Source: Thalassotalea piscium (GTDB lineage Bacteria; Pseudomonadota; Gammaproteobacteria; Enterobacterales; Alteromonadaceae). Taken from it: DNA of 64,000 nt. The stretch spans positions 3,720,001 to 3,784,000 of the forward strand of contig NZ_AP027362.1 in assembly GCF_030295935.1 (NCBI RefSeq), in the 5' to 3' direction. The position numbers and the translations under genes were made by a program. A model generated the notes under the pieces. The model had not been told where the DNA came from. It made no database searches and saw only the letters and a program-made list of their open reading frames with translations. The stretch's first letter is position 1. Each line of letters starts with the position of its first letter. This document shows positions 26,660-36,683 of this stretch, in pieces.

Positions 26660-28324
26660 TTAGGTACTCTCCATCATTTTGTCGTTTGCCGTTTCGGGCG
26701 GCACTAATGGCCAAACATTATCTTCGGCGTTAATCTTTACTTGTAATAAATAAGGGCCATCGTGATCAAGCATCTCTTCTATGGCTGCCGACACTTCGCT
26801 TTTTAACGTTATTTCTCTCGCTTTTATATCAAAGGCATTGGCTAGCATAACAAAGTCTGGATTATCAGACAGGTCAGTTTCACTTAACCTTCCATTGAAA
26901 AATAAATCTTGCCATTGGCGTACCATGCCCAATTTAGCGTTATCAATCAGTACAATTTTAACGGGTAGTTGAAAGCGCTTAATTGTTGATAATTCTTGAA
27001 TATTCATCATGATAGAACCATCACCAGAAACAGCAATAACACAGTCGTTAGGCCGACTAATTTGCGCACCAATTGCTGCAGGTAAACCAAAGCCCATAGT
27101 GCCCATACCGCCACTGGTTAAAAAGTTACTTGGGTCTTGAAATGACATATGTTGTGCAGCCCACATTTGGTGTTGACCAACGTCGGTAGTAACACAAGTA
27201 TTCTTCGGTGCCTTCTCACTTATCTCTTTTAGAACTGCTGGTGCAAAAATGGTTTCCTTAGGATAGTCATATTGCCAAGCGTAATCTGCTTTCATCTGTT
27301 TGCATTTTTGCTGCCATGGCACAATTGATAAAGGCACAGAAAGCGCGGGTAAATTCACTTTTAAATCACCTAAAATAGCGGCATCTGCAGCTCTTCGCTT
27401 GCTGATCTCTGCGGTATCAATATCAAAGTGAATAATTTTTGCATGAGGTGCAAATTCAGCTAACTTACCAGTGACTCTATCGTCAAACCTTGCACCAACG
27501 GCAATTAATAAGTCTGACTCTTGTACCGCAAGGTTAGCAGCTTTTGTGCCATGCATTCCTAGCATGCCAAGGTAATGTTTATCATCAGGGTCTAATGCAC
27601 CCAAGCCTTTCAAAGTAGACACACTTGGTAAACCAGTGGTGCAAGCAAATGATCTTAATTCATCAACCGCGTTTGCCATACCTACACCGCCTCCAACATA
27701 TAATACGGGTTGCTTGGCTTGGCTTAATAAGGCAATGGCTTTACCAACATTCGCAGGCGGTAATTTCACCTTGTTTTTAAGTTTTGCTGCATTACTGAGT
27801 GCAGTATCAACCTGTGCAATTTGAATGTCTTTTGGAATATCAACTAATACAGGGCCTTGACGACCTTCTAATGCGATAGCAAATGCTTGATGTAAAACCT
27901 GAGCAAGCTCGTTAACATCAGTCACTTGAAAGGAATGCTTAGTACAAGCTAAAGAAAGGCCAAAAATATCAACCTCTTGAAAAGCATCAGAACCCATTGC
28001 TGATGTAGCTACTTGCCCAGTAATAGCAACAATAGGAATGGAGTCTGCCATGGCATCGGCTAATCCTGTTATCAAGTTAGTTGCACCAGGACCAGAAGTT
28101 GCTAAACAAACCCCTACCTTCCCTGAAGCCCTTGCGTAACCTACAGCTGAAAATGCAGCACCTTGTTCATGCCGACATAAAAAATGCTCTACATCGCTGT
28201 CATACAGGGCATCATAAATAGGCATAATTGCGCCGCCAGGATACCCAAAAACATGCTGAACCCCATGTTGCTGTAATACGCTAAATAATAACGAACCGCC
28301 TGTTTGTTTCTTATCGCTTGCCAT
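26660..28324 (-). CDS. ilvG: Acetolactate synthase II large subunit (IlvG)
   Basis: A 554-residue thiamine-diphosphate enzyme forming acetolactate and acetohydroxybutyrate. Domains are the PYR (about 8-170, catalytic Glu in CRHEQGAAF), central FAD-binding (190-325) and PP (365-525) with the ThDP motif [10 protein letters not shown] ending in DNAKLGMV. The frame is intact, unlike the frameshifted ilvG of E. coli K-12. It is the first structural gene behind the ilvL leader and attenuator. Confidence 0.96.
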   Translation of the reverse strand: MASDKKQTGGSLLFSVLQQHGVQHVFGYPGGAIMPIYDALYDSDVEHFLCRHEQGAAFSAVGYARASGKVGVCLATSGPGATNLITGLADAMADSIPIVAITGQVATSAMGSDAFQEVDIFGLSLACTKHSFQVTDVNELAQVLHQAFAIALEGRQGPVLVDIPKDIQIAQVDTALSNAAKLKNKVKLPPANVGKAIALLSQAKQPVLYVGGGVGMANAVDELRSFACTTGLPSVSTLKGLGALDPDDKHYLGMLGMHGTKAANLAVQESDLLIAVGARFDDRVTGKLAEFAPHAKIIHFDIDTAEISKRRAADAAILGDLKVNLPALSVPLSIVPWQQKCKQMKADYAWQYDYPKETIFAPAVLKEISEKAPKNTCVTTDVGQHQMWAAQHMSFQDPSNFLTSGGMGTMGFGLPAAIGAQISRPNDCVIAVSGDGSIMMNIQELSTIKRFQLPVKIVLIDNAKLGMVRQWQDLFFNGRLSETDLSDNPDFVMLANAFDIKAREITLKSEVSAAIEEMLDHDGPYLLQVKINAEDNVWPLVPPETANDKMMEST

Positions 28325-28436
28325 AATTTATTGCACCATTCACTTTACATTTATATTCATAATTTCAAAGTGAATTAGTTGTTCCTTAATTTAATAAAAG
28401 CCAAAAAATTGAATAATTCACTGTCTAAAAACACTT

Positions 28437-28472
28437 AAAAAAAACCCTCGGTCCTTTCGGAGCGAGGGTTTA
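28437..28472 (-). terminator. ilv attenuator (Rho-independent terminator in the leader)
   Basis: On the minus strand a strong stem (AAACCCTCG paired with CGAGGGTTT, with an inner TCC-GAAA-GGA extension) is followed by a run of eight T. It sits between the leader peptide and ilvG, about 113 bp before the ilvG start. This is the classic position for translation-controlled attenuation, where stalling on Ile/Val/Leu codons favours an antiterminator. Confidence 0.9.
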
Positions 28473-28491
28473 TGTTTACAATTAGCTTTTC

Positions 28492-28572
28492 TCAGCCCAA
28501 TAAACAACCCCGCGATGATCTTATAATCACCACGACGAGAATGTTAATAATTACTGAGTTAATATTTTGCAT
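28492..28572 (-). CDS. ilvL: ilv operon leader peptide (IlvL)
   Basis: A 26-codon ORF starting MQNINSVIINILVVV. Thirteen of its 26 residues are Ile, Val or Leu, including an uninterrupted ILVVVII run. An in-frame stop lies immediately before the ATG, so the start is fixed. The attenuator stem follows 20 bp after its stop. Composition and place match IlvL of enteric bacteria, although the sequence differs. It is not preceded by a good Shine-Dalgarno and is overlapped by a second small ORF. Confidence 0.88.
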   Translation of the reverse strand: MQNINSVIINILVVVIIRSSRGCLLG

Positions 28573-28618
28573 TTAAATTCACAATACCTGAAAAGCTAGT
28601 TAAATTTTGTTGGCTCAT
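28559..28618 (-). CDS. Possible upstream small ORF overlapping ilvL
   Basis: Nineteen codons starting MSQQNLTSFS, in a different frame from ilvL. An AAGG ribosome site lies about 5 bases before its ATG, better than anything before ilvL. Its TAA falls just after the ilvL start codon, so ribosomes finishing it could reinitiate on ilvL. Only position and the ribosome site support it; it may be chance. Confidence 0.3.
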   Translation of the reverse strand: MSQQNLTSFSGIVNLNAKY

Positions 28619-28805
28619 TTCAGCCTTATTAAATTAGTACCATAGCTCTAATATAAGACGCAAGTGTTTTTATTAGAGAATTTTTAAAGCAGATAGTGAA
28701 TTTGGTTATAACAAGGTAAATATAACTGCATTCTCACCATAAATTCGCACAATAGATGCATTTCAACTAAACTGATTTTATGGATGTTTAATTAAATGGA
28801 TTTAT

Positions 28806-30329
28806 ATGTCTCTTGCTTGCGTTTACAGTAGAGCCCGCGTTGGTTTAACTGCCCCTCTTGTTACGGTTGAAGTACATTTAGCGAATGGTTTACCCGCATT
28901 TAATATTGTTGGGCTACCTGAAACCTCAGTACGTGAAGCCAAAGATCGGGTACGAAGTGCAATAATTAATTGTGGTTATGAATTTCCTGCAAAGCGTATC
29001 ACAATAAATTTAGCACCCGCTGATTTACCCAAAGAAGGCGGACGTTTTGATCTCCCTATCGCAGTTGGCATTTTAGCTGCCTCGGCACAAATACCTACCG
29101 AAGAGCTTTCTCAATATGAATTTGCGGGCGAACTTGCCTTATCAGGTGCCTTACGCGAAGTTATTGGAGAGATCCCAATGGCAATGGCCTGTAGTGAAAA
29201 TGAAAGAACGTTAATTATTCCTCAAGACAATGCCGAGCAGGCAAGTTGGGTAAAATCTGCAAAAATTTATGCAATTTCTCATTTAAGTGAGTTATATCCA
29301 CACCTATTACACCAACAAGCATTGCCATTAGCTCTTGCTGTAGAGCATGTTGAACAAAGCATAGACAGTAATAACGATATTGCAGATGTTATTGGCCAAC
29401 CAATGGCAAAACGTGCGTTAGAAATTGCAGCGAGTGGCGCGCACAATTTATTATTTATTGGGCCTCCCGGCACAGGAAAAACCATGCTTGCGAGTAGGTT
29501 ACCAGGTATTTTACCACAAATGACTGAATCTCAAGCGTTAGAAGTCGCCTCTATTCAATCAATTTGTCATCATTCAATTAGCGCTAGCTCTTGGCTAACT
29601 CGCCCATTTAGAGCACCGCACCATACCGCCTCTGCCGCAGCATTAGTAGGTGGAGGTAGTCAACCTCAACCCGGTGAAGTATCACTAGCTCACCATGGCG
29701 TGTTGTTTTTAGATGAATTACCCGAATTTGAACGCAAAGTACTAGATGTATTGCGCGAACCTCTTGAGTCGGGAGAAGTTACTATCTCTAGGGCATTACA
29801 CAAACAAACATTTCCTGCACAATTTCAGTTAGTGGCGGCAATGAATCCTAGCCCTACAGGTTTTTATAATGATAACCGCAGCACACCTGAGCAAGTGCTA
29901 CGTTATCTTAATCGTTTATCTGGGCCTTTTCTTGATCGCATAGATATTCAAATTGAAGTGACACGCTTACCCAAAGGTTCTTGGGCTAACAATTCTGGCA
30001 AAGGGGAAACAAGTGCTAAAATTCGTGCCCGAGTACAACAATGTGCATCGATACAACAAAAGCGCCAAGGCAAAGCAAATGCTCATTTAAGTAGTGCCGA
30101 AATACGTCAGTACTGCAAATTAAGCGCTGATGACAATGAGTTTCTAGAGCTTGCCGTTGAAAAGCTTGGCCTATCAACCCGTGCCCATCATAAGTTATTA
30201 AAAATTGCACGTACACTTGCCGACATGGAGCAAGCTGAGAACATTGCTAATCAACATTTAGTAGAAGCGCTTTCGTACCGTGCAATGGATAGAATATTAC
30301 GCCATTTAACCAATGCGGTAGCCGTGTAA
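28806..30329 (+). CDS. comM: ComM/YifB family Mg-chelatase-like AAA+ ATPase
   Basis: A 507-residue protein with an N-terminal Lon-protease-like S5 domain (about 1-165, GLPAFNIVGLPETSVREAKDR), an AAA+ Mg-chelatase ATPase core (Walker A GPPGTGKT near 219, Walker B GVLFLDELPEF near 299) and a C-terminal chelatase-like helical domain. In Vibrio and Acinetobacter, ComM is a hexameric branch-migration helicase assisting natural transformation; in E. coli it is YifB. In enterics yifB also lies next to the ilv operon, and the same adjacency is kept here, divergent from ilvL. Confidence 0.93.
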   Translation: MSLACVYSRARVGLTAPLVTVEVHLANGLPAFNIVGLPETSVREAKDRVRSAIINCGYEFPAKRITINLAPADLPKEGGRFDLPIAVGILAASAQIPTEELSQYEFAGELALSGALREVIGEIPMAMACSENERTLIIPQDNAEQASWVKSAKIYAISHLSELYPHLLHQQALPLALAVEHVEQSIDSNNDIADVIGQPMAKRALEIAASGAHNLLFIGPPGTGKTMLASRLPGILPQMTESQALEVASIQSICHHSISASSWLTRPFRAPHHTASAAALVGGGSQPQPGEVSLAHHGVLFLDELPEFERKVLDVLREPLESGEVTISRALHKQTFPAQFQLVAAMNPSPTGFYNDNRSTPEQVLRYLNRLSGPFLDRIDIQIEVTRLPKGSWANNSGKGETSAKIRARVQQCASIQQKRQGKANAHLSSAEIRQYCKLSADDNEFLELAVEKLGLSTRAHHKLLKIARTLADMEQAENIANQHLVEALSYRAMDRILRHLTNAVAV

Positions 30330-30338
30330 TAAAGCCCC

Positions 30339-31226
30339 CTAAACCGTTGGCGCTAATGCGTTAAAAAATGCTTTAACAAGTACTTGCTCTCGACTTTGAT
30401 TTAAGCAACAAACGCCTAAGTCAAAGGGGGCTATATCACCAATATTTTTAACATATTGAACACGATCTTTCACCGGACTATTCTCAACCACAACCTTAGG
30501 TGCAATAGCAACACCACAACCTAACGCCACCATACTCACTAAGGCCTCACTACCGGCAACTGTCGCATAAATGTGTGGCTTTCCTTGTTGCTTTTTTCTA
30601 AACCAATAATCAAATCGTTTTCTTGCCGCGCCATGCTCTGGCAAAATAAAAGGGATTTCTGACCACTTAATAACGTCTGACTGTAATTGTTGTTGCACTC
30701 TACAAGGCATTGCTGGTGCTATTATCGCTAAAGGGAGCGTGGTTAAGTGATGAAAATAAAATAATCGCGATAACTTTTCAGGTTTAGCCGCAATAGCAAG
30801 ATCAACCACACCGCTTCCGACTTGCTCAAACGCATCGGCTGCATCGCCTGTTGAAAGTACAATTTCAACTAAAGGATGCTGATCACGGAACCGGTCAATT
30901 AACGCCGGTAAGTGACTATATGCCGCGGTTACCGAGCAATATAAATGTAACTTTCCTTGTAGCTGAGCCTGTTGTTGATTAAGCGAAAGTTGCAACAACT
31001 CCCACTGTTCAATTTGTTGCTCTGCGTAAGCTAAAAACTTATGACCAGCCTCATTTAATGCCACGGTTCTATTGTCTCTGTGGTATAGCGAGCAGCCTAC
31101 TTGCTCTTCAAGCCTTTGAATAACACGGCTTAATGTTGAAGGACTGACATGGTGAGCTTCTGCAGTTTTTGCAAAATGCAGTGTTGTTGCTAAGTTAACA
31201 AACATCTTCAACGATTTTAAATCCAT
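30339..31226 (-). CDS. ilvY: LysR-type regulator IlvY, activator of ilvC
   Basis: A 295-residue LysR regulator. The winged HTH is at about 1-60 (TAEAHHVSPSTLSRVIQRLEEQVGCSLYHR) and the periplasmic-binding-like effector domain follows to the end. It is divergent from ilvC, with 155 bp between the start codons, the conserved ilvYC arrangement; IlvY binds acetolactate/acetohydroxybutyrate and activates ilvC. It is convergent with comM, with a 9-bp gap. Confidence 0.93.
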   Translation of the reverse strand: MDLKSLKMFVNLATTLHFAKTAEAHHVSPSTLSRVIQRLEEQVGCSLYHRDNRTVALNEAGHKFLAYAEQQIEQWELLQLSLNQQQAQLQGKLHLYCSVTAAYSHLPALIDRFRDQHPLVEIVLSTGDAADAFEQVGSGVVDLAIAAKPEKLSRLFYFHHLTTLPLAIIAPAMPCRVQQQLQSDVIKWSEIPFILPEHGAARKRFDYWFRKKQQGKPHIYATVAGSEALVSMVALGCGVAIAPKVVVENSPVKDRVQYVKNIGDIAPFDLGVCCLNQSREQVLVKAFFNALAPTV

Positions 31227-31246
31227 TCATTACCTCACCAGCTTTA

Positions 31247-31274
31247 TTGCACAAATTGCAACGTTATGATGCAA
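31247..31274. promoter_or_regulatory. Candidate IlvY operator in the ilvY-ilvC gap
   Basis: Inverted repeat TTGCA-N9-TGCAA (31256-31274), overlapped by a second TTGC at 31247, fits the T-N11-A pattern of LysR regulator sites. It lies 20-48 bp upstream of ilvY, where autorepression and ilvC activation would share the site. Confidence 0.6.
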
Positions 31275-31381
31275 ATATATCATTTTAAGCAACAAAAGAA
31301 ACGCGCTATGATAAATACATTGTCAGAAACTATGACCCAAATTAATAATCAGTACTCAAATAGAGTATGCGGAGAACCACA

Positions 31382-32857
31382 ATGGCTAACTATTTTAATA
31401 CCTTAAGTTTACGCGAAAAATTAGCGCAATTAGGCAAATGTCGTTTTATGAAACGTGAAGAGTTTGCTGACGGCTGTAACTTTATTAAAGATTGGAATAT
31501 CGTTATTGTTGGTTGTGGTGCCCAAGGGTTAAACCAAGGGTTAAACATGCGCGATTCAGGCTTGAATATTTCTTATGCTTTACGTGAGGCAGCCATTGCT
31601 GAAAAGCGCCAATCTTATCAATGGGCGACAGAAAATGGTTTTACTGTGGGTACTTACCAAGAACTTATTCCACAAGCCGACTTAGTATTAAATTTAACCC
31701 CTGATAAGCAGCACACTTCTGCTGTTACCGCTGTTATGCCACTAATGAAACAAGGCGCTACTTTGTCTTACTCTCACGGGTTTAATATCGTAGAAGAAGG
31801 CATGCGAGTTCGCTCTGATATTACTGTTATTATGGTTGCACCTAAGTGCCCTGGCACAGAAGTACGTGAAGAATATAAACGCGGTTTTGGTGTACCAACC
31901 TTAATTGCCGTTCACCCTGAAAACGACCCACAAGGTAATGGTTTAGCTATTGCCAAGGCTTATGCTTCAGCCACTGGCGGCGACCGTGCGGGTGTTTTAG
32001 AGTCATCTTTTATTGCCGAAGTAAAATCAGACTTAATGGGTGAGCAAACCATTCTTTGTGGGATGTTGCAAACCGCAGCTATTTTAGGCCATAAGCAATT
32101 AATTGCTCAAGGCGTTGACGCTGCCTATGCACGTAAGCTTTTACAATACGGCATTGAAACCACCACAGAAGGTTTAAAACACGGCGGCATCACAAACATG
32201 ATGGACCGCCTATCAAACCCTGCAAAAATTAAAGCATTTGATATGTCAGAAGAATTAAAAGTTATTCTTCGCCCACTTTTTGAAAAACACATGGACGACA
32301 TTATCGAAGGCCGATTTTCAGCTACCATGATGGAAGACTGGAAAAATGACGATGCTAACTTATTAAAATGGCGTGCAGAAACAGCAGATACCTCTTTCGA
32401 ATTAGCTGCTGATTGCTCCACAGAAATTAGTGAACAAGAGTATTACGACAAGGGAATTTTTGTTGTTGCCATGATAAAAGCTGGTGTTGAATTAGCATTT
32501 GAATGCATGGTTGAAGCAGGCATTATTGAAGAGTCTGCTTATTATGAGTCGTTGCATGAAACACCTTTAATTGCTAACTGTATTGCCCGTAATAAACTTT
32601 ACGAAATGAATGTGGTTATCTCTGATACAGCTGAATACGGAAACTACTTATTTAGTCATGCCGCCGTGCCTTTGCTAGAAGGTTTTACCAGCAAGTTAAC
32701 ACTTGAAGAATTAGGTGAAGGCTTAAAAGATACATCGAACGGTGTAGATAATGCGCGCCTAATTGAAGTGAATGAAGCCATACGTAGCCATGGTGTAGAA
32801 GCCATTGGTAAAGAACTACGTGGCTACATGACCGACATGAAAAAAATTGTTGAATAA
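31382..32857 (+). CDS. ilvC: Ketol-acid reductoisomerase, class II (IlvC)
   Basis: A 491-residue long-form (class II, E. coli-type) enzyme with a duplicated C-terminal knotted domain. It reduces and isomerises acetolactate using NADPH and Mg2+. The nucleotide motif [10 protein letters not shown] is near residue 45-54, with NADPH-type basic residues in the following loop ([13 protein letters not shown]). ATG 31382 is chosen over an in-frame codon at 31367 because [14 protein letters not shown] matches E. coli and GGAG precedes it. Confidence 0.97.
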   Translation: MANYFNTLSLREKLAQLGKCRFMKREEFADGCNFIKDWNIVIVGCGAQGLNQGLNMRDSGLNISYALREAAIAEKRQSYQWATENGFTVGTYQELIPQADLVLNLTPDKQHTSAVTAVMPLMKQGATLSYSHGFNIVEEGMRVRSDITVIMVAPKCPGTEVREEYKRGFGVPTLIAVHPENDPQGNGLAIAKAYASATGGDRAGVLESSFIAEVKSDLMGEQTILCGMLQTAAILGHKQLIAQGVDAAYARKLLQYGIETTTEGLKHGGITNMMDRLSNPAKIKAFDMSEELKVILRPLFEKHMDDIIEGRFSATMMEDWKNDDANLLKWRAETADTSFELAADCSTEISEQEYYDKGIFVVAMIKAGVELAFECMVEAGIIEESAYYESLHETPLIANCIARNKLYEMNVVISDTAEYGNYLFSHAAVPLLEGFTSKLTLEELGEGLKDTSNGVDNARLIEVNEAIRSHGVEAIGKELRGYMTDMKKIVE

Positions 32858-32921
32858 ACACAAAAAGCTTTGCTCGCTGCCCGTTACTACGGTCAACACT
32901 AACGACCATAAGTAACAGGTT

Positions 32922-32961
32922 AAAAAGCGGTATTGGCATTCTGAGTCAATACCGCTTTTTT
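32922..32961. terminator. Bidirectional terminator between ilvC and proA
   Basis: The arms AAAAAGCGGTATTG and CAATACCGCTTTTT form a perfect 14-bp stem with an 11-base loop. A-run on the left and T-run on the right serve both strands. The two genes end toward each other here. Confidence 0.92.
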
Positions 32962-32973
32962 ATACATATATCA

Positions 32974-34224
32974 CTAATCTCTGATCTGCCCGTCACCATA
33001 GACAACAAACTTTTCTGTTGTCAGTGAACTTAACCCCATTGGACCATAGGCATGTAGTTTACTTGTCGAAATGCCTATTTCAGAGCCAAGCCCTAATTGA
33101 CCACCATCAGAGAAACGTGACGATGCATTTACCATCACAACAGACGAATTTATTTGTCTAATAAACGCTTGAGTGCGTGAGGTGTCTTGGCTCACAATTA
33201 CTTCAGTGTGGTCTGAGGTAAACTCATTAATATGACCAATTGCCTTGTTAAAGCCTGACACTATTTTCACCGCAATTTCTTGGTTCAAGTACTCTGCATT
33301 AAAGTCATCGGTTGTTGCTAATGAAGCATCATCAAAGTAGTTAATGCTTTGTTCACAAGCATGTACTTTCACTTGTGCGGGTAACAAAGCTTTTGCCGCT
33401 AATGGTAAAAAGGTGTCTGCAATATCTTTATGCACCAATAATGTTTCTAAAGAATTACAAGCGCTTGGTCGTTGAGTTTTGCCATTAACTAATATATTTA
33501 CCGCTTTATTTATGTCGGCAAATTTATCAATAAATAAATGACAAACACCTTTAAAATGTTGAATAACAGGAATTTGACTATGCTCTGTTACATAGCGAAT
33601 AAGCCCTTCGCCACCTCTAGGGATCACCAGATCAATACTTTCTCGTTGTTTTAGCAGTTGTTCAATAACTGTTCGGCTAGTATCGGGAATAACGGTAACC
33701 ATATTTGGATCGAGCCCTTCCATTCTAATAACTTGATGCAAGCAATTAGCTAGCGCAACATTACTATGGATAGCTTCAGAGCCACCACGTAAAATAACGG
33801 CATTACCTGACTTAATGCAAAGTGCAGCCGATTCAGCTGTAACGTTAGGGCGTGCTTCATAAATCATAGCTATAACACCTAATGGAATACGCATTTTACC
33901 AACTTGCAACCCATTTGGCCTTAAGGTTAAATTTGCGACCTCACCAACAGGGTCAGGTAAGGCAACAATTTCTTTTATTGCACTGGCGATATCAGTTACA
34001 CGATCAGGTGTTAGTAATAAGCGGTCAAGCATGGCTTCAGTGAGCCCTTTTGCTCTTCCTGCATCAATGTCTTTGGCGTTTTCGCTAATAATAGTAGCAC
34101 TGTTACTTTCAATAGCCGCGGCAATTAATAATAACAATTTATTTTTTTGATTGGTGTTTAATTGTGCCACTTGGCGTGAAGCTATTCTCGCCTGCTTGGC
34201 GCTATTTTCTATATTAAATGTCAT
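32974..34224 (-). CDS. proA: Gamma-glutamyl phosphate reductase (ProA)
   Basis: A 416-residue NADPH-dependent aldehyde-dehydrogenase-fold enzyme, second step of proline synthesis. The catalytic Cys lies in RPSACNSLETLL (about residue 253). The ATG at 34224 is preferred, since AAGG precedes it at normal distance and the length matches E. coli ProA (417); an in-frame GTG at 34269 would add 15 residues. It follows proB in the same direction. Confidence 0.95.
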   Translation of the reverse strand: MTFNIENSAKQARIASRQVAQLNTNQKNKLLLLIAAAIESNSATIISENAKDIDAGRAKGLTEAMLDRLLLTPDRVTDIASAIKEIVALPDPVGEVANLTLRPNGLQVGKMRIPLGVIAMIYEARPNVTAESAALCIKSGNAVILRGGSEAIHSNVALANCLHQVIRMEGLDPNMVTVIPDTSRTVIEQLLKQRESIDLVIPRGGEGLIRYVTEHSQIPVIQHFKGVCHLFIDKFADINKAVNILVNGKTQRPSACNSLETLLVHKDIADTFLPLAAKALLPAQVKVHACEQSINYFDDASLATTDDFNAEYLNQEIAVKIVSGFNKAIGHINEFTSDHTEVIVSQDTSRTQAFIRQINSSVVMVNASSRFSDGGQLGLGSEIGISTSKLHAYGPMGLSSLTTEKFVVYGDGQIRD

Positions 34225-34275
34225 TTTATTTGCCTTTTTTATCAGGTGATTACTTGTCGCTTCAGCCACATCTGG

Positions 34276-35376
34276 TTAGGTTACAACAACCATATCATCG
34301 CGATGAACTACTACTTTGCTTGGACAACAGCCAAGAATAGCTGTAATTTTATCACTTTTTTGGCCCTTTATCCGCGCTAAATCTCGTGAACTATACTGTG
34401 TAATACCTTTAGCGATAACGTTAAACGTCTTGCCATCGACAATTTCAATAGCCTCGCCACTATCAAAAGTGCTAGTTAACTCAACAATACCTGATGGGAG
34501 CAATGATGCGCCTTTATCTCGAACCGCAGCAACAGCACCTTGATCAATCATTATTTTTCCGCAGCTTTTTAAGGTGTATTTCAACCAATGCTTTCTTGCT
34601 TTATTAGCGCTTTGTTTAGCGATAAATTGCGTACCAGGATTTTCTCCCCTCAGTAGTTTTTCAAATACTTTAGCCGAGCTACCATTAACAATGTAGGTGG
34701 TTATGCCGTTTTCTACCGCTTTCTCCGCTGCTTGAATTTTAGTTTGCATACCGCCTGTAGCAATCGGGTTGTTTGTAGTGCCAGCCATGGCATAAATTTC
34801 ATCCGTAATTTCGTTAATTTCGGGAATAAGTACAGCATCATTATGCTGCCTAGGATCTTTGTTATACACTCCATCAATATCGCTTAAAATAAATAAGCTA
34901 TCAGCTTCGCAGACTAAAGCGACTAATGCAGCTAGGTTATCGTTGTCACCAACTTTGAGTTCGTCTGTTGCTACTGTATCGTTTTCATTTACGATAGGAA
35001 TTACACCATTTTCTAATAAAATTCGTAGTGTATTTTTAATATTAATATAGCGCTCTCGGTCTTTTAAGTCGCCATGTGTAATAAGTAACTGACTACATGG
35101 CACATCGAAAAAGCGTTGCCAGTTAGCCATCATTTGCATTTGGCCAACCGAAGCCATTGCTTGTTTAGTGGGGATAGATGGACCAGATGCACTATGTTGA
35201 ATAAGGTGGCGACCAGCAGCAACACTACCAGAAGAAACTAAAATAACCTCTTTACCGGCTTGGTGACACTCAGTAATAAAACGAGCAATTGCCAATAAAT
35301 ATTTGCCACTACAGCCTTTGTTATCAGGCGCAACCAATGCGCTTCCTACTTTAATAACTACACGCTTAAATTTCAT
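34276..35376 (-). CDS. proB: Glutamate 5-kinase (ProB) with PUA domain
   Basis: A 366-residue enzyme catalysing the first, feedback-inhibited step of proline synthesis. An amino-acid kinase domain (about 1-255; VVIKVGSALV, SSGSVAAGR, VNENDTVA) is followed by a C-terminal PUA domain (about 275-355). GGGG precedes the ATG. proB-proA form an operon on the minus strand. Proline may also serve as an osmolyte in a marine host, but no osmotic promoter is recognised. Confidence 0.95.
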   Translation of the reverse strand: MKFKRVVIKVGSALVAPDNKGCSGKYLLAIARFITECHQAGKEVILVSSGSVAAGRHLIQHSASGPSIPTKQAMASVGQMQMMANWQRFFDVPCSQLLITHGDLKDRERYINIKNTLRILLENGVIPIVNENDTVATDELKVGDNDNLAALVALVCEADSLFILSDIDGVYNKDPRQHNDAVLIPEINEITDEIYAMAGTTNNPIATGGMQTKIQAAEKAVENGITTYIVNGSSAKVFEKLLRGENPGTQFIAKQSANKARKHWLKYTLKSCGKIMIDQGAVAAVRDKGASLLPSGIVELTSTFDSGEAIEIVDGKTFNVIAKGITQYSSRDLARIKGQKSDKITAILGCCPSKVVVHRDDMVVVT

Positions 35377-35781
35377 TTATATCCCCTATAATATGACTGT
35401 TAAGAATGCACTGAAATACAGCAAATTTGCAACATTATTTTATTCGTTTGATAGACATTATCGTCACTTATATTTGCTTTAAGAAATAACGACTATTTTT
35501 ACGGGCTTAACTTGTTATAATTTGGGGTGCTTCCTCCTAGGTAAGTTTTATATGTTGCTTTATCATCCAAGTAAACAATTGTGCTACAACTACTACCATC
35601 ACTATTTTTTATGCTTTTTAATAACAATCAAAAACCTAACTTTTACTAAGTTTTCGGTCACTTTTGAAGATAATTGAACGGAATGTAAATAAGCTTACTT
35701 TAATCAGCTTTTTAAACATCTTAAAAAGTGATAAAATTTCGTTCTGATTGTGCTGACTTAATTAACGACTATACACACGCT
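35377..35781. other. Gap between proB and the acyltransferase gene
   Basis: About 400 bases holding the divergent promoters of proBA and the acyltransferase. A TATAAT occurs at about 35515-35520 on the plus strand with a poor -35. A 41-codon ORF at 35552-35677 (rich in Tyr/His/Phe) is noted but not supported. No repeat copy is present. Confidence 0.4.
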
Positions 35782-36675
35782 ATGCTTAATTTTTTACCTG
35801 CTTTTTTCATTGGCTTTTTATCGTTTAGCTTTTATACGCTCAATACTATTTTTTGGGTATTGCCTATTGTTATTTGCTCTATTCTCAAAGCGTTGTTGCC
35901 CTTTAAATTCTGGCAAAAAATCTTCAGTTACCTGCTTGATCACATGGCAAGTTATTGGGTTGCCATTAACACAGTTAACCAAAAGCTATTTACTAACTTA
36001 ACTATTGATGTTTCTGGTGTTGAAGACCTTAACCCTAAACAGTGGTATTTAGTTATTTGTAATCATCAGTCGTGGGTCGATATTGTAATACTACAACGTG
36101 TATTACACGGTAAAATTCCTTTTCTAAAATTTTTCCTCAAAAAGGAATTAATTTATGTGCCCTTTCTTGGTATTGCTTGGTGGGCGCTCGATTTTCCATT
36201 TATGAAACGTTACAGCCAAAGCTTCATTAAAAAAAATCCGCATTTAAAAGGTAAAGATATCGAAACCACCAAGAAAGCATGTGCCAAGTTTAAATACAAA
36301 CCTGTGAGTGTAATGAATTTTATCGAAGGTACTCGTTTTACCGATGAAAAACATAAAAAACAGGGCTCAAATTACAAAAACCTTTTAAAACCTAAAGCTG
36401 GTGGTATCGGTTTTGTATTATCGACTATGGGTGATAGCTTAAATAAAGTAGTCAACGTCACTATTTATTATCCTGAAGGTAAACCAAATTTTATTGATTT
36501 TCTTTGTGGAAAAATAAAAAAAGTACAAGTTGTAGTTGATACTCAAGATATTGACCAACGTTTACTAGGTGATTATGTTAACGATAGAAGCCATAAAATA
36601 AACTTTCAAAAGTGGGTCAACCAATTGTGGGCAGAAAAAGACCAATTGCTTGAGCAGTTAAAAAACAATAAATAG
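35782..36675 (+). CDS. Inner-membrane acyltransferase, YihG/PlsC-like
   Basis: A 297-residue PlsC-superfamily acyltransferase closely resembling E. coli YihG. Two N-terminal membrane segments are followed by catalytic motif I NHQSWVDIV, motif II region (FLKKELIYVPFLG, WALDFPFMKRYS), motif III FIEGTRFT and a downstream helical region (NFQKWVNQLW). It likely acylates lysophosphatidic acid or lysophospholipid at the inner membrane. The ATG at 35782 gives the YihG length; the frame is open to a GTG at 35728. The downstream channel gene begins 8 bp later. Confidence 0.88.
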   Translation: MLNFLPAFFIGFLSFSFYTLNTIFWVLPIVICSILKALLPFKFWQKIFSYLLDHMASYWVAINTVNQKLFTNLTIDVSGVEDLNPKQWYLVICNHQSWVDIVILQRVLHGKIPFLKFFLKKELIYVPFLGIAWWALDFPFMKRYSQSFIKKNPHLKGKDIETTKKACAKFKYKPVSVMNFIEGTRFTDEKHKKQGSNYKNLLKPKAGGIGFVLSTMGDSLNKVVNVTIYYPEGKPNFIDFLCGKIKKVQVVVDTQDIDQRLLGDYVNDRSHKINFQKWVNQLWAEKDQLLEQLKNNK

Positions 36676-36683
36676 GAATATCG

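Noticed and set aside
35552-35677. 41-codon ORF rich in Tyr/His/Phe upstream of the acyltransferase, considered as a leader peptide
   Set aside because: There is no terminator/antiterminator pair after it and the downstream genes are not amino-acid biosynthetic. Ribosome site is weak.
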